From JAHJDO01 sp964437505 (GTDB lineage: Bacteria > JAHJDO01), in contig CAYTGU010000001.1 of assembly GCA_964437505.1 (NCBI GenBank), positions 62,001 through 126,000 of the forward strand: a stretch of DNA of 64,000 nt. The letters run 5' to 3'. Positions within the stretch are counted from its first letter, which is position 1. Each line of letters opens with the position of its first letter. The notes below the pieces were generated by a model. It ran no database searches, had not been told where the DNA came from, and was given only the letters and a program-made list of their open reading frames with translations. The position numbers were made by a program, and so were the translations under genes. Below, in pieces: positions 53,501-61,335 of the stretch.

Positions 53501-54980
53501 CAGAGTAATAGTTGCTTCCTGTTCTCCGAGAACACATGAAGCTTTATTTCAGGAGACAATTAAAGAAGCTGGTCTGAATCCTTATCTGTTTGAAATGGGA
53601 AATATCAGGGATCAGTGTTCATGGGTACATATGAAGCAGCCTAAAGAGGCTACAGACAAAGCAAAAGATCTGGTCAGAATGACTGTAGCAAAAGCGCGGT
53701 TTAAACGGCCTCTGGAGAGAATTTCCTCGGATGTGACGCAGCAAGCTCTTGTTATTGGCGGAGGTGTGGCTGGAATAACTGCTGCCCTGTCAATAGCAAA
53801 CAACGGGTTCCAGACATATCTTGTTGAAAAAGAAGCTGAGCTTGGAGGAAATCTGAGAAATATCCATTTTGATATAAACGGACAAGAAATCAGGACTAAA
53901 TTTGAAAATCTAAAAAAACAACTTCAGAATAATAAGCATATAAAAGTCTATTTAAATTCGCGTGTTAAAGAGATTGAAGGGTATGTAGGGAATTTTAATT
54001 CAAAATTAAAAATTAATAATTCAAAATTAATTGAAATTAAGCATGGCGTTGTTATTGTAGCAACAGGAGCAGAGGAATATAAGCCAACAGAATATCTGTA
54101 TGGAAGAGATAAACGAATTGTTACACAAAAAGAACTAGAACATACAATATCCTGTTCTGGTGCAGAATTAGATAATATGCAAACCGTTGTAATGATTCAG
54201 TGTGTTGGCTCAAGAGATGACGAGAGACCTTATTGCAGCAGAGTATGCTGCCAGCAGGCAGTAAAGAATGCTCTTCTATTAAAGAAAACAAATCCAGAGA
54301 TTGAGATTTATGTTCTGTATAGAGACATAAGAACTTATGGATTCTATGAAGATGCATATAGAGAAGCAAGGGATAAAGGGGTGATTTTTATAAGATACAA
54401 CGATGATGAGAAACCGGATGTTAAGCTGGATAAGAAGAAATTAATTGTTTCTGTTAAGGATATAATCGTTGGAAGACGGCTGGATTTAAATACAGATTTA
54501 CTGGTTTTGAGTGCAGGAATTATACCTAATCCTGAAAATATAGAGCTTTCACAAATGATGAAAGTACCGTTAAACGAAGATAAATTCTTTCTTGAGGCGC
54601 ACATGAAGCTCCGTCCTGTTGATTTTGCAACTGAGGGTATTTTTATGTGTGGGCTTGCTCATGGTCCAAAAAATATAAGAGAAAGCATTGTTCAAGCATA
54701 CGCAGCAGCAGGCAGGGCATGTACTGTATTGAGTAAAAAACAAATTTTTGCAGAGGGTACTATTTCTGTTGTTGATGAGACTAAATGTGACGGCTGCGGA
54801 TTATGTGTTGAAGTATGCGCTTATAAGGCAATAGAGATTGATGAGGAACGTAATGTTGCTGTTGTAAATTCTACCTTATGTAAAGGATGTGGAGCATGTT
54901 CTGCATCATGCAGACCAAACGCAATAACAGTCAGCGGTTTTACAGACGAGCAAATTCTTGCGCAGATTGACGCGCTGTAA
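50535..54980 (+). CDS. Giant HdrA-NfnB/GltD-HdrA fusion flavoprotein
   Basis: 1481 residues. Order: HdrA FAD motif GAGVGGIQ (17-24) and cysteine block DCSMCIMSPKLVEC (60-73); ferredoxin CTGCAECEDVCP (113-124); GltD/NfnB-type iron-sulfur region (CRLACPAG, CGRVCHHPCEAQC, 163-214); NAD(P)/FAD domain (IIGSGPAG, about 261); CLNCGICSGCGECEKTC (about 630); HdrA segment (QCVGSRDVDCKAGYCSSVCC); VCHCGINIGG (about 935); second HdrA FAD site IGGGVAGIT (about 1072); dicluster C-terminal ferredoxin. It carries several flavin and iron-sulfur sites, enough for bifurcation. The linker 237-256 is a repetitive insert. Encoded in the redox cluster. Confidence 0.9.
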   Translation: MSNKQKNKPVASVMVIGAGVGGIQASLDLAESGFKVYLVESSPTIGGVMAQLDKTFPTNDCSMCIMSPKLVECGRHLNIENITYSDIEDISGQAGNFVARIKRKSRFIDITKCTGCAECEDVCPVKVPDEFNQELVSRKAIYRPFPQAYPNAYTIEKNDISPCRLACPAGVNPHGYIALISAGKYKEALDLVRERIAFAAVCGRVCHHPCEAQCKRGEYDQPIAIRSLKRFLTDWEDKNSEQKTEGRGQKAEKAKKDKIAIIGSGPAGLSCAYDLAREGYPVTVFEALPVAGGMLAVGIPEYRLPKKILNKEIEIIRNMGVEIKTNTRIGDKISLNDLKNKMGYKAVFIAAGAHKGLKLGIPGEEMKGVLDCVAFLREANLGKLKQVKGKVAVIGGGNAAVDSARTALRLGASKVTIIYRRTKVEMPADEEEIRAAEAEEISIVYLAAPLRIVGEKSKVCKIVCQKMKLGKPDESGRRRPVPIPKTDFIVEIDLLIPAISQSPDLSFIPEDSGINISKWNTIDADADTYQTAKGGIFAGGDVTSGPGTVIGAIAAGKKAAVSIRGYLQGAKLTYKTIQGNPSEPDIGDYLAPEKRVKMTELNIKPRIKNFSEVELGFSEEDARKEAERCLNCGICSGCGECEKTCQANAIDHDMKDEFEEINIGSIILAPGFEEFNPKLKYDYGYSRFENVISSIQFERILSASGPYEGHLLRPSDKKSPKRIAFLQCVGSRDVDCKAGYCSSVCCMYAIKEAIIAKEHSTEELDINIFFMDMRAYGKDFDKYYERAKAEYGVRFIRSRVSEAIEDEKTGNITLKYVNEEGNIFFEEFDLVVLSVGLKPSKKISDLARKIGIKLNQYNFCDTRDFLPLNTSKSGIFVCGAFSGPKDIPETVMGASGAAAAAAEPLFNVRGELIKEKAYPKELDIRGQGPKIGVFVCHCGINIGGVVDVKDVVEYAKTLPNVIYADENLYTCSQDTQQTIKDKIKEHSLNRVIVASCSPRTHEALFQETIKEAGLNPYLFEMGNIRDQCSWVHMKQPKEATDKAKDLVRMTVAKARFKRPLERISSDVTQQALVIGGGVAGITAALSIANNGFQTYLVEKEAELGGNLRNIHFDINGQEIRTKFENLKKQLQNNKHIKVYLNSRVKEIEGYVGNFNSKLKINNSKLIEIKHGVVIVATGAEEYKPTEYLYGRDKRIVTQKELEHTISCSGAELDNMQTVVMIQCVGSRDDERPYCSRVCCQQAVKNALLLKKTNPEIEIYVLYRDIRTYGFYEDAYREARDKGVIFIRYNDDEKPDVKLDKKKLIVSVKDIIVGRRLDLNTDLLVLSAGIIPNPENIELSQMMKVPLNEDKFFLEAHMKLRPVDFATEGIFMCGLAHGPKNIRESIVQAYAAAGRACTVLSKKQIFAEGTISVVDETKCDGCGLCVEVCAYKAIEIDEERNVAVVNSTLCKGCGACSASCRPNAITVSGFTDEQILAQIDAL

Positions 54981-54988
54981 GGATAAAA

Positions 54989-55432
54989 ATGAATAAGAAT
55001 GCAAAACAGGAAACTAAAAGCTGGCAGCCAAAGATAATTGCTTTTCTATGCAACTGGTGTTCCTATGCTGGTGCTGATCTGGCTGGTATAAGCAGGTTGC
55101 AGTATCCGCCTAATGTGCGAATTATCCGTGTACCATGCTCAGGAAGAATGAATCCTCTATATATAATCAGAGCTCTTCAGCATGGAGTTGACGGAGTCTT
55201 AGTTTCAGGTTGTCATCCGGGAGACTGCCATTACATAACAGGTAACTATCATGCCAGAAGAAAGTTTGCTATGATAAACAGCCTGCTTCAATATGTCGGT
55301 ATTGAGAAAGGGAGAGTACATTTCTCATGGGTATCTGCATCTGAAGGCGGCAAGTTCGCAGAAGTTATAAAACAAGTTACAGAGGATGTTAAGAAGCTCG
55401 GACCTGCAAAAAAAATGGTGAAAAAAATATGA
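54989..55432 (+). CDS. MvhD-like protein (second copy)
   Basis: 147 residues, clearly MvhD family: AFLCNWCSYAGADLAGISRLQYP, RVPCSGRMNPLYIIRALQHGVDGVLVSGCHPGDCHYITGN. These cysteines bind a [2Fe-2S] cluster that feeds HdrA. It lies between the giant HdrA fusion and the Flox-like genes, as FloxD does in Desulfovibrio-type loci. Better conserved than the copy at 43508. Overlaps the next gene by 4 bp. Confidence 0.93.
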   Translation: MNKNAKQETKSWQPKIIAFLCNWCSYAGADLAGISRLQYPPNVRIIRVPCSGRMNPLYIIRALQHGVDGVLVSGCHPGDCHYITGNYHARRKFAMINSLLQYVGIEKGRVHFSWVSASEGGKFAEVIKQVTEDVKKLGPAKKMVKKI

Positions 55433-56268
55433 AAGATAAAAAGATTCAGGATATTGCGAGAAAACTTCTTAAAGAAAAGAAGGTAGATATTGTGATTGGT
55501 TTTGAGAAAGGGACGCTTCCTTCGTCTGCAACACCGTGTTTTATCAAGAATCCTGATGAGGCAGATAGACTTATATGGAACTCGTTCTGCGGAAATAATC
55601 TGGCAAATTATCTGCCAAAGCGCAAGGATAAAATCGGAATTGTAGCTAAAGGGTGTGATTCAAGATCCATAGTAGTTCTTATTCAGGAAAACCAGATAAA
55701 GCGAGAGCAACTATATATAATTGGAGTACCCTGTGATGGCATAACTGATAAGAACGGTGCGCTTCACGATTACTGTCTTATATGTGAACATAAGAATCCT
55801 GTAATATATGATGTGCTGGTTGGGGAAAAGGTTAAGGAAAGCAAGGAGAAAGATAAGTATAAAAAAATTGAGGATTTTGAGAAAAAATCTTCTTCTGATA
55901 AGTGGCACTATCTTGAATCTGAATTATCAAAATGTATAAGATGCAATGCGTGCAGGAATGCATGTCCAACTTGTTATTGCAAAGAATGTTTTATTGATCA
56001 GGAAAAACCAAGATGGGTTGGCACAACTAACAATATATCTGATACTATTTTCTTTCATCTTGGACGTATTTTTCATCAGGCAGGAAGATGTACAGATTGC
56101 GGAGCATGCGTAAGAGCCTGTCCAATGAATATAGACCTGAGGCAGTTTACGCAGAAGATTACAAAGGACGGGAAAACACTTTTTGACTATGAAACAGGAC
56201 TTGATATAAACGTTAAACCTCCATTCACAACATTTAAAGAGGATGATTCTCAGGATTTTATAAAATGA
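55429..56268 (+). CDS. FloxC-like (FrhB-type) iron-sulfur protein
   Basis: 279 residues. The N-terminal half resembles the FrhB/coenzyme-F420-reductase beta fold (VDIVIGFEKGTLPSSATPCFIKN, VAKGCDSRSIVVLIQE, GVPCDGI), and the C-terminal half has a dicluster ferredoxin (CIRCNACRNACPTCYCKECF and CTDCGACVRACP). This architecture matches the FloxC subunit of Flox-Hdr complexes; a formate-dehydrogenase or sulfhydrogenase accessory protein is the alternative. Overlaps mvhD and the next gene by 4 bp on each side. Confidence 0.82.
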   Translation: MKDKKIQDIARKLLKEKKVDIVIGFEKGTLPSSATPCFIKNPDEADRLIWNSFCGNNLANYLPKRKDKIGIVAKGCDSRSIVVLIQENQIKREQLYIIGVPCDGITDKNGALHDYCLICEHKNPVIYDVLVGEKVKESKEKDKYKKIEDFEKKSSSDKWHYLESELSKCIRCNACRNACPTCYCKECFIDQEKPRWVGTTNNISDTIFFHLGRIFHQAGRCTDCGACVRACPMNIDLRQFTQKITKDGKTLFDYETGLDINVKPPFTTFKEDDSQDFIK

Positions 56269-57278
56269 AGAAAAAAGTATTGGCAAAAAAGGATTTGCCG
56301 AAATTTATCAGTAAGCTTGTTAAAGAGTATGATTTTTTTGCTCCTGTAAAGAAAGAGGAGGGTATCCTTTTCTCAAAGATTGATAAAGCAGATGATATAT
56401 GTCTTTCCTATTCAAATACAAAAAATTCCGTAAAGGAATTTTTGCTTCCTCAATCAGAGGAACTTTTTAAATTTGCTAAAAAGGAAAACAGTAATGAAAT
56501 TGCAGGTCCAAAGGAAAAGGAAAAGCGAAGTCTCCTCTTTGGAGTTCGCCCGTGTGACGGAAAGGCCATTGCTATGTTGGATAAGGTATTTTTGGAGAAT
56601 ATACCTGACTCATATTACAAAAGCAGACGTGAAAACACCTTAGTTTTTGGTATGGCATGCAATGAACCAGATCAAACATGTTTTTGCACATCTGTTGAAG
56701 GAGGACCTTTTTCAACTGAAGGGCTTGACGTGTTGTTTGTTGAACTAAAAGAAAAGTATCTTGTTATCCATGTAACAAAACAGTGCGAGAAGCTTTTTGC
56801 GCGTCTTGATGATGCTTCTCAGGAAGATATCAGGGAAGCAGAGAAGCTTAAAAAGAACGTAGAAAAAAAATTAAAACCTGTTTTTGAAATAAAGGATATA
56901 AAGGGAAAATTGGATGGGGCATTTGATAATCCGATCTGGGAGGAAATTCACCAAAAATGTATAAAATGCGGGATATGTACATATCTCTGTCCTGCTTGTC
57001 ACTGCTTTGATATTCAGGATGAAACTGTAGGAGAGAAAGGGCGCAGAATGAGAAATTGGGATTCGTGTATGTTCCCAAAATTTACACTGCATGTTTCAGG
57101 TCATAATCCTAGACCGACACAGAAGAAAAGATGGCGGCAGAGAATTATGCACAAATTTAACTATCTAAAAGAAAATACAGGATTATACGGATGCGTAGGT
57201 TGTGGAAGATGCGTAGAATACTGTCCTGTTAATCTGGATATCCGAAAAGTCTTAAAAGATATATTGGAGACAAAATGA
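56265..57278 (+). CDS. FloxB/HydB-like iron-sulfur protein
   Basis: 337 residues. GVRPCDGKAIAMLDKVF, ACNEPDQTCFCTSVEGGP and a C-terminal pair of [4Fe-4S] motifs (CIKCGICTYLCPACHC and CVGCGRCVEYCP) match the sulfhydrogenase beta (HydB)/anaerobic sulfite reductase A family. In Flox loci the same protein is FloxB. It passes electrons between the FAD-NAD(P)H protein encoded next and the MvhD/Hdr side. Overlaps the next gene by 4 bp. Confidence 0.87.
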   Translation: MKKKVLAKKDLPKFISKLVKEYDFFAPVKKEEGILFSKIDKADDICLSYSNTKNSVKEFLLPQSEELFKFAKKENSNEIAGPKEKEKRSLLFGVRPCDGKAIAMLDKVFLENIPDSYYKSRRENTLVFGMACNEPDQTCFCTSVEGGPFSTEGLDVLFVELKEKYLVIHVTKQCEKLFARLDDASQEDIREAEKLKKNVEKKLKPVFEIKDIKGKLDGAFDNPIWEEIHQKCIKCGICTYLCPACHCFDIQDETVGEKGRRMRNWDSCMFPKFTLHVSGHNPRPTQKKRWRQRIMHKFNYLKENTGLYGCVGCGRCVEYCPVNLDIRKVLKDILETK

Positions 57279-58120
57279 ATAATCCATATTTACCAATTCC
57301 TATGATAATCAGAAGCATAATGAATGAAACGACAGCTAAGGATATTAAAACATTTGAGCTTGCGTTTTTAAACAAGGAAGATGAAAAGAATTTTTCGTAT
57401 TTACCAGGTCAGTTTGCAGAGATTTCCGTTTTGGGTTCAGGAGAAGCGCCAATAGGAATCGCATCATCCCCAACGGAAAAAGGGATCTTAAAATTTACCA
57501 TTAAGCTATACGAAAAAGGGGTTGTGACAAATGCCCTTCACAATATGTTTGCAGGTGATAAAATTGGTGTTCGCGGTCCCTTTGGCAATAGCTTTGAATC
57601 AAAAAATATTAAGAATAAAAGTGTTGTAATTATAGGAGGAGGTTTTGCTTTTACAACTCTGCGTTCTTTAACAACATATATGATCCATTCTCATAACAGA
57701 AACAAGTTTAAAAATATTACAGTTATCTACGGAGCAAGGAGTCCAGACGACTTAATTTATAAAAAAGAGTTGAAAGAGTGGGCTGAAAGAGACGATATGA
57801 AATTATATGTTACCGTTGACAAAGGGGATAAAGTCTGGAAGGGAAGAGAAGGATTTGTCCCAACTGTTGTGGGAGAAGTCCAGCCTTCTGCTCATGGGGC
57901 AGCAGCAATAATATGCGGGCCTCCAATAATGATAAAATTTACTATTCCAAAACTTGTAGAATTAGGATTCTCTCCGGAAAATATATTAAACTCGCTAGAA
58001 ATGAGAATGAAATGCGGTATAGGGAAATGCGGCAGGTGCAATATAGGCAACAAATACGTTTGTAAAGACGGACCCATCTTCTCTCTTGCTGAACTAAATG
58101 ACTTGCCTAAGGAATACTAA
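57275..58120 (+). CDS. FloxA/HydG-like NAD(P)H-FAD oxidoreductase
   Basis: 281 residues of the ferredoxin-reductase superfamily. FAD-binding (LPGQFAEISV, PIGIASSP, GPFGNSF), NAD-binding (IIGGGFAFTTLRSL, YGARSPDDLIY, CGPPIMIKFT) and a C-terminal 2Fe-2S cysteine set (CGIGKCGRCNIGNKYVC) are all visible. This is the HydG/AsrB/FloxA type, the NAD(P)H entry point of the module. It is the last gene of the cluster, next to a convergent tRNA. Confidence 0.92.
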   Translation: MNNPYLPIPMIIRSIMNETTAKDIKTFELAFLNKEDEKNFSYLPGQFAEISVLGSGEAPIGIASSPTEKGILKFTIKLYEKGVVTNALHNMFAGDKIGVRGPFGNSFESKNIKNKSVVIIGGGFAFTTLRSLTTYMIHSHNRNKFKNITVIYGARSPDDLIYKKELKEWAERDDMKLYVTVDKGDKVWKGREGFVPTVVGEVQPSAHGAAAIICGPPIMIKFTIPKLVELGFSPENILNSLEMRMKCGIGKCGRCNIGNKYVCKDGPIFSLAELNDLPKEY

Positions 58121-58129
58121 ACAAATTTG

Positions 58130-58207
<78 letters not shown>

Positions 58208-58228
58208 ACTGTTCACAATGCACTTACG

Positions 58229-58257
58229 ATTATAAGGAAGACGAAAAATCCTGTCAA
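58229..58257 (-). promoter_or_regulatory. Consensus promoter of tRNA(CAT)
   Basis: Perfect TTGACA (58257-58252), 17 bp, perfect TATAAT (58234-58229) on the reverse strand, 26 bp upstream of the tRNA. Confidence 0.85.
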
Positions 58258-58259
58258 GT

Positions 58260-58288
58260 TTGATTTTGAGGAGAGCTTGCTCTATAAT
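58260..58288 (+). promoter_or_regulatory. Promoter of purD
   Basis: TTGATT (58260-58265), 17 bp, TATAAT (58283-58288), 26 bp before the purD ATG. Divergent from the tRNA promoter, the two -35 boxes nearly touching. Confidence 0.7.
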
Positions 58289-58313
58289 AAATTTATAAAA
58301 TAAGGAATTTTTT

Positions 58314-59588
58314 ATGAAGGTTCTGGTTGTTGGCAGTGGTGGTCGTGAGCATACACTTGTATGGAAGATTACCCAGAGTCCAAGAGTTTCTAAAATCTAT
58401 TGCGCTCCGGGAAATGCAGGTATCAGCCAGAAGGCAGAATGTGTTTCGATAAAAGCTGAGAATATTTCTGAACTTATCCGTTTTGCAGAAGAGAAGAAAA
58501 TTGATTTAACTGTGGTTGGTCCTGAAGCGCCTCTTACAAAGGGGATAGTTGATGAATTTGAAAAGAGAAATCTAAGGATCTTTGGCCCCTCAAAAAACGC
58601 TTCCCAGCTTGAAGGAAGCAAGGTATTTGCAAAAGAAATAATGCTTGAAGCAGGAGTGCCAACAGGTAAGTGCGAAGTATTTGAGGATTCAGATAGAGCA
58701 GCGGAGTATATAAAATCGCAACCTGTTCCTATTGTTGTAAAAGCTGATGGGCTTGCTGCTGGCAAGGGAGTGATTGTTGCAAAAACAAAGGAAGAAGCAT
58801 TAGAAGCTATAGACTTAATAATGATAAAGAGAACATTTGGAAAAGCTGGAAATAGAATTATGATTGAGGAATGCTTGGTTGGAGAAGAGGCATCAATACT
58901 TGCATTCTGTGATGGAGAGAATTTTATCCCAATGGCCGCGTCACAGGACCATAAAGCAATTTATGATGGAGACAAAGGACCTAATACAGGAGGAATGGGA
59001 GCGTATTCCCCTGCTCCGCTTATTAATGAGCATATGATGGAAACAATATCCTCACAGGTCTTTCAACCCATAATAAATAAGATGAAGGAAAAAGGCATTC
59101 CATATAAAGGTGTTCTTTATGCAGGGCTTATGATTACAGAAAGCGGACTGAAAGTCCTTGAGTTCAATGTAAGATTCGGAGATCCTGAAACACAGGTAAT
59201 ACTTCCAAGGCTTAAGACAGACTTAGTAGATATTATGGAATCTTCTATAGATGGCAAACTGAATAAAATAAGTATTGAGTGGAAAAATGAGACGGCGGTG
59301 TGCGTTGTGATAGCATCAGGAGGTTATCCGGGTCCGTATAAGAAAGGAGAAATAATAACAGGAATTAAACAAGCTGAGGAATTACAGGATGTAATTGTAT
59401 TCCACGCAGGCACAGCTTTAGCCGGAGGCGACATTATCACCTCCGGCGGAAGAGTTCTAGGCGTAACAGCTCTTGGAGCTAATATTGAGCAGGCTATTGA
59501 TAAAACATATGAGGCAGTGGGAAAAATATATTTTAACAAGATGTATTTTAGAAGAGATATTGCGGATAAAGCGCTGAAGTATTTGTAG
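58314..59588 (+). CDS. purD: Phosphoribosylamine-glycine ligase
   Basis: 424 residues, full length ATP-grasp enzyme. MKVLVVGSGGREHTLVWKI starts the N-domain; VKADGLAAGKGVIVA is the ATP-grasp loop; HKAIYDGDKGPNTGGMGAYSP and EFNVRFGDPETQVILPRL are diagnostic. It performs the second step of purine synthesis. Its own promoter precedes it; an AraC regulator follows by 20 bp. Confidence 0.97.
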   Translation: MKVLVVGSGGREHTLVWKITQSPRVSKIYCAPGNAGISQKAECVSIKAENISELIRFAEEKKIDLTVVGPEAPLTKGIVDEFEKRNLRIFGPSKNASQLEGSKVFAKEIMLEAGVPTGKCEVFEDSDRAAEYIKSQPVPIVVKADGLAAGKGVIVAKTKEEALEAIDLIMIKRTFGKAGNRIMIEECLVGEEASILAFCDGENFIPMAASQDHKAIYDGDKGPNTGGMGAYSPAPLINEHMMETISSQVFQPIINKMKEKGIPYKGVLYAGLMITESGLKVLEFNVRFGDPETQVILPRLKTDLVDIMESSIDGKLNKISIEWKNETAVCVVIASGGYPGPYKKGEIITGIKQAEELQDVIVFHAGTALAGGDIITSGGRVLGVTALGANIEQAIDKTYEAVGKIYFNKMYFRRDIADKALKYL

Positions 59589-59607
59589 AACGTAATGAAT
59601 TTAAAAA

Positions 59608-60438
59608 ATGAGAGCAAAAACACTTAAAGACGATTCAATTCAGTTAATAGAAATAACAGGACATGCTCCCATACCTGGATATAATGTTGAAAGACATAAT
59701 CACAGCTATTATCAAATCTGCTATGTAATAGAGGGAAAAGGCACAGTATCCATTAGCAATAAAAACTTTAAAATGTCAAAGGGAGATATATTCATATTTA
59801 ATCCTTTTGAATATCACAGTCTTAAATCAGATGAAAAACATCCTTCTGAAACAATAGTTATTGGAATAGGTCTGAAGAATAATATATGGAGTCTTTATAT
59901 TCCCAAAGAATACAACATAATTTCAAAAACAAAAGATACAAAAACAAAAAATGTTAAGGATATTCTAAAACATGTAATAAAAGAACACTCTAAAAAAGAA
60001 CTTGGATATAAAGAAATTGAGATTTCATTATTAAATCAACTTTTAGTTACTATACAAAGAATTATAAAGAAAAATTTGGACAAAAGAACCATTTTCTCTC
60101 ATAAGTATGTAAAAAAAACAGATAGGATGGAAGAAATAAAAAACTATATTTATAGGAATTATAGAAACAAACTTTCTTTAGATAATATTGCTCAAGCTGT
60201 TTTTCTAAGCAAGTATCATCTTTTGCATGAATTTAAAAAAGCTCTGGGAATAACACCTTATGAATATATTCAGCAACTTAGAATAGATGATGCAAAACGC
60301 CTTCTTAATATCACGAATAAAACTGTCAGCGAAATAGCATTTGAAGTTGGCTTTGAAAGTATAAGCCAATTCAACCGCACATTCAAAAAAATCTCAAAAA
60401 CCTCTCCTAGCCAATATAAAAACAGAACAACCACCTAG
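59608..60438 (+). CDS. AraC-family transcriptional regulator with cupin sensor
   Basis: 276 residues. The N-terminal 100 residues form an AraC-type cupin (HNHSYYQICYVIEGKGTVSIS, KGDIFIFNPFEYHSL). The C-terminal 100 hold two helix-turn-helix motifs (LDNIAQAVFLSKYHLLHEFK and the family signature VSEIAFEVGFESISQFNRTFKK). It presumably senses a sugar acid and controls the following SDR, flavoprotein and aldolase genes. It is encoded 20 bp after purD, probably by chance. Confidence 0.92.
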   Translation: MRAKTLKDDSIQLIEITGHAPIPGYNVERHNHSYYQICYVIEGKGTVSISNKNFKMSKGDIFIFNPFEYHSLKSDEKHPSETIVIGIGLKNNIWSLYIPKEYNIISKTKDTKTKNVKDILKHVIKEHSKKELGYKEIEISLLNQLLVTIQRIIKKNLDKRTIFSHKYVKKTDRMEEIKNYIYRNYRNKLSLDNIAQAVFLSKYHLLHEFKKALGITPYEYIQQLRIDDAKRLLNITNKTVSEIAFEVGFESISQFNRTFKKISKTSPSQYKNRTTT

Positions 60439-60453
60439 AGCAATAAAAGCAAT

Positions 60454-60465
60454 ATATGCGCATAT
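60454..60465. promoter_or_regulatory. Perfect 12-bp palindrome, candidate operator
   Basis: ATATGCGCATAT lies midway between the AraC regulator and the SDR gene. It is a plausible protein-binding site for a dimeric regulator, but AraC-type operators are usually direct repeats. Confidence 0.3.
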
Positions 60466-60544
60466 TTTAGCAACACATGCCTTGTCTTAGATTTTATTAT
60501 ATGGTTCAATAATTAACAAAAAGAAACTGATGTTAAAGGGAAAT

Positions 60545-61327
60545 ATGGAAAATTCAATGCAAAAAAATAAAAAAGTAGCATTAATTACAGGTGGGGTAAG
60601 AGGAATAGGATTTGCAATAGCAAATAAATTATCAAAAGAAGGTTTTATTGTCGCAATTGCAGATATTTGTTCAGTTAATACAGGAGCATGTGTAGCCTCA
60701 AAGCTGTCAAAAAGAAGCATATTTATTAAAGCAGATATAAGTTTGGCTAAGGATAGACAAAAGATTCTGAATAAAATTAAAGATAAATTTGGCAGGATAG
60801 ATGTACTCATTAATAATGCGGGAATTGCTCCAAAAACAAGGACAGATATTTTGGAAGCATCAGAGGAAAGTTTTGATAAGGTTTTATCAGTAAATCTGAA
60901 AGGACCGTATTTCCTAACTCAAAAGATAGCAAACTATATGATATCCTTGCTCAAAGAAGAAAAAATCCAGAATCCTGTAATTATTAATATATCTTCAATG
61001 TCTGCATATACCTCTTCTCCAGCCAGAGGGGAATATTGTATATCTAAAGCTGGTGTAAGTATGATGACAAAATTATATGCAGATAGACTTTCAGGATACG
61101 GGATAAATGTATACGAGATAAGACCCGGCATAATTATGACAGATATGACAAAATCTGTTAAAGAGAAATATGATGAACTGATAGAAAAAGGCGTTACTCC
61201 ATTAAAAAGATGGGGGTTACCAGCAGACATTTCCACTGCTGTCTCGGCAATTGTAAGTGGAGCTTTCCCCTTTTCTACTGGAGAGGTTTTTAATATTGAC
61301 GGCGGATTTCATTTAAGGAGGTTATAG
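60545..61327 (+). CDS. SDR-family oxidoreductase (FabG-like)
   Basis: 260 residues from the ATG at 60545 (AAAGGG 4 nt upstream; the ATG at 60530 is less likely). Classic SDR motifs: GGVRGIG (NAD(P) site, about 15), NNAG, catalytic Ser in ISSMSAY and YCISK (YxxxK), PGIIMTDM. Likely oxidises or reduces a hydroxyl of a sugar or sugar acid in this catabolic operon, rather than acting in fatty-acid synthesis. 8 bp before the flavoprotein gene. Confidence 0.88.
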   Translation: MENSMQKNKKVALITGGVRGIGFAIANKLSKEGFIVAIADICSVNTGACVASKLSKRSIFIKADISLAKDRQKILNKIKDKFGRIDVLINNAGIAPKTRTDILEASEESFDKVLSVNLKGPYFLTQKIANYMISLLKEEKIQNPVIINISSMSAYTSSPARGEYCISKAGVSMMTKLYADRLSGYGINVYEIRPGIIMTDMTKSVKEKYDELIEKGVTPLKRWGLPADISTAVSAIVSGAFPFSTGEVFNIDGGFHLRRL

Positions 61328-61335
61328 TTTTTAAT

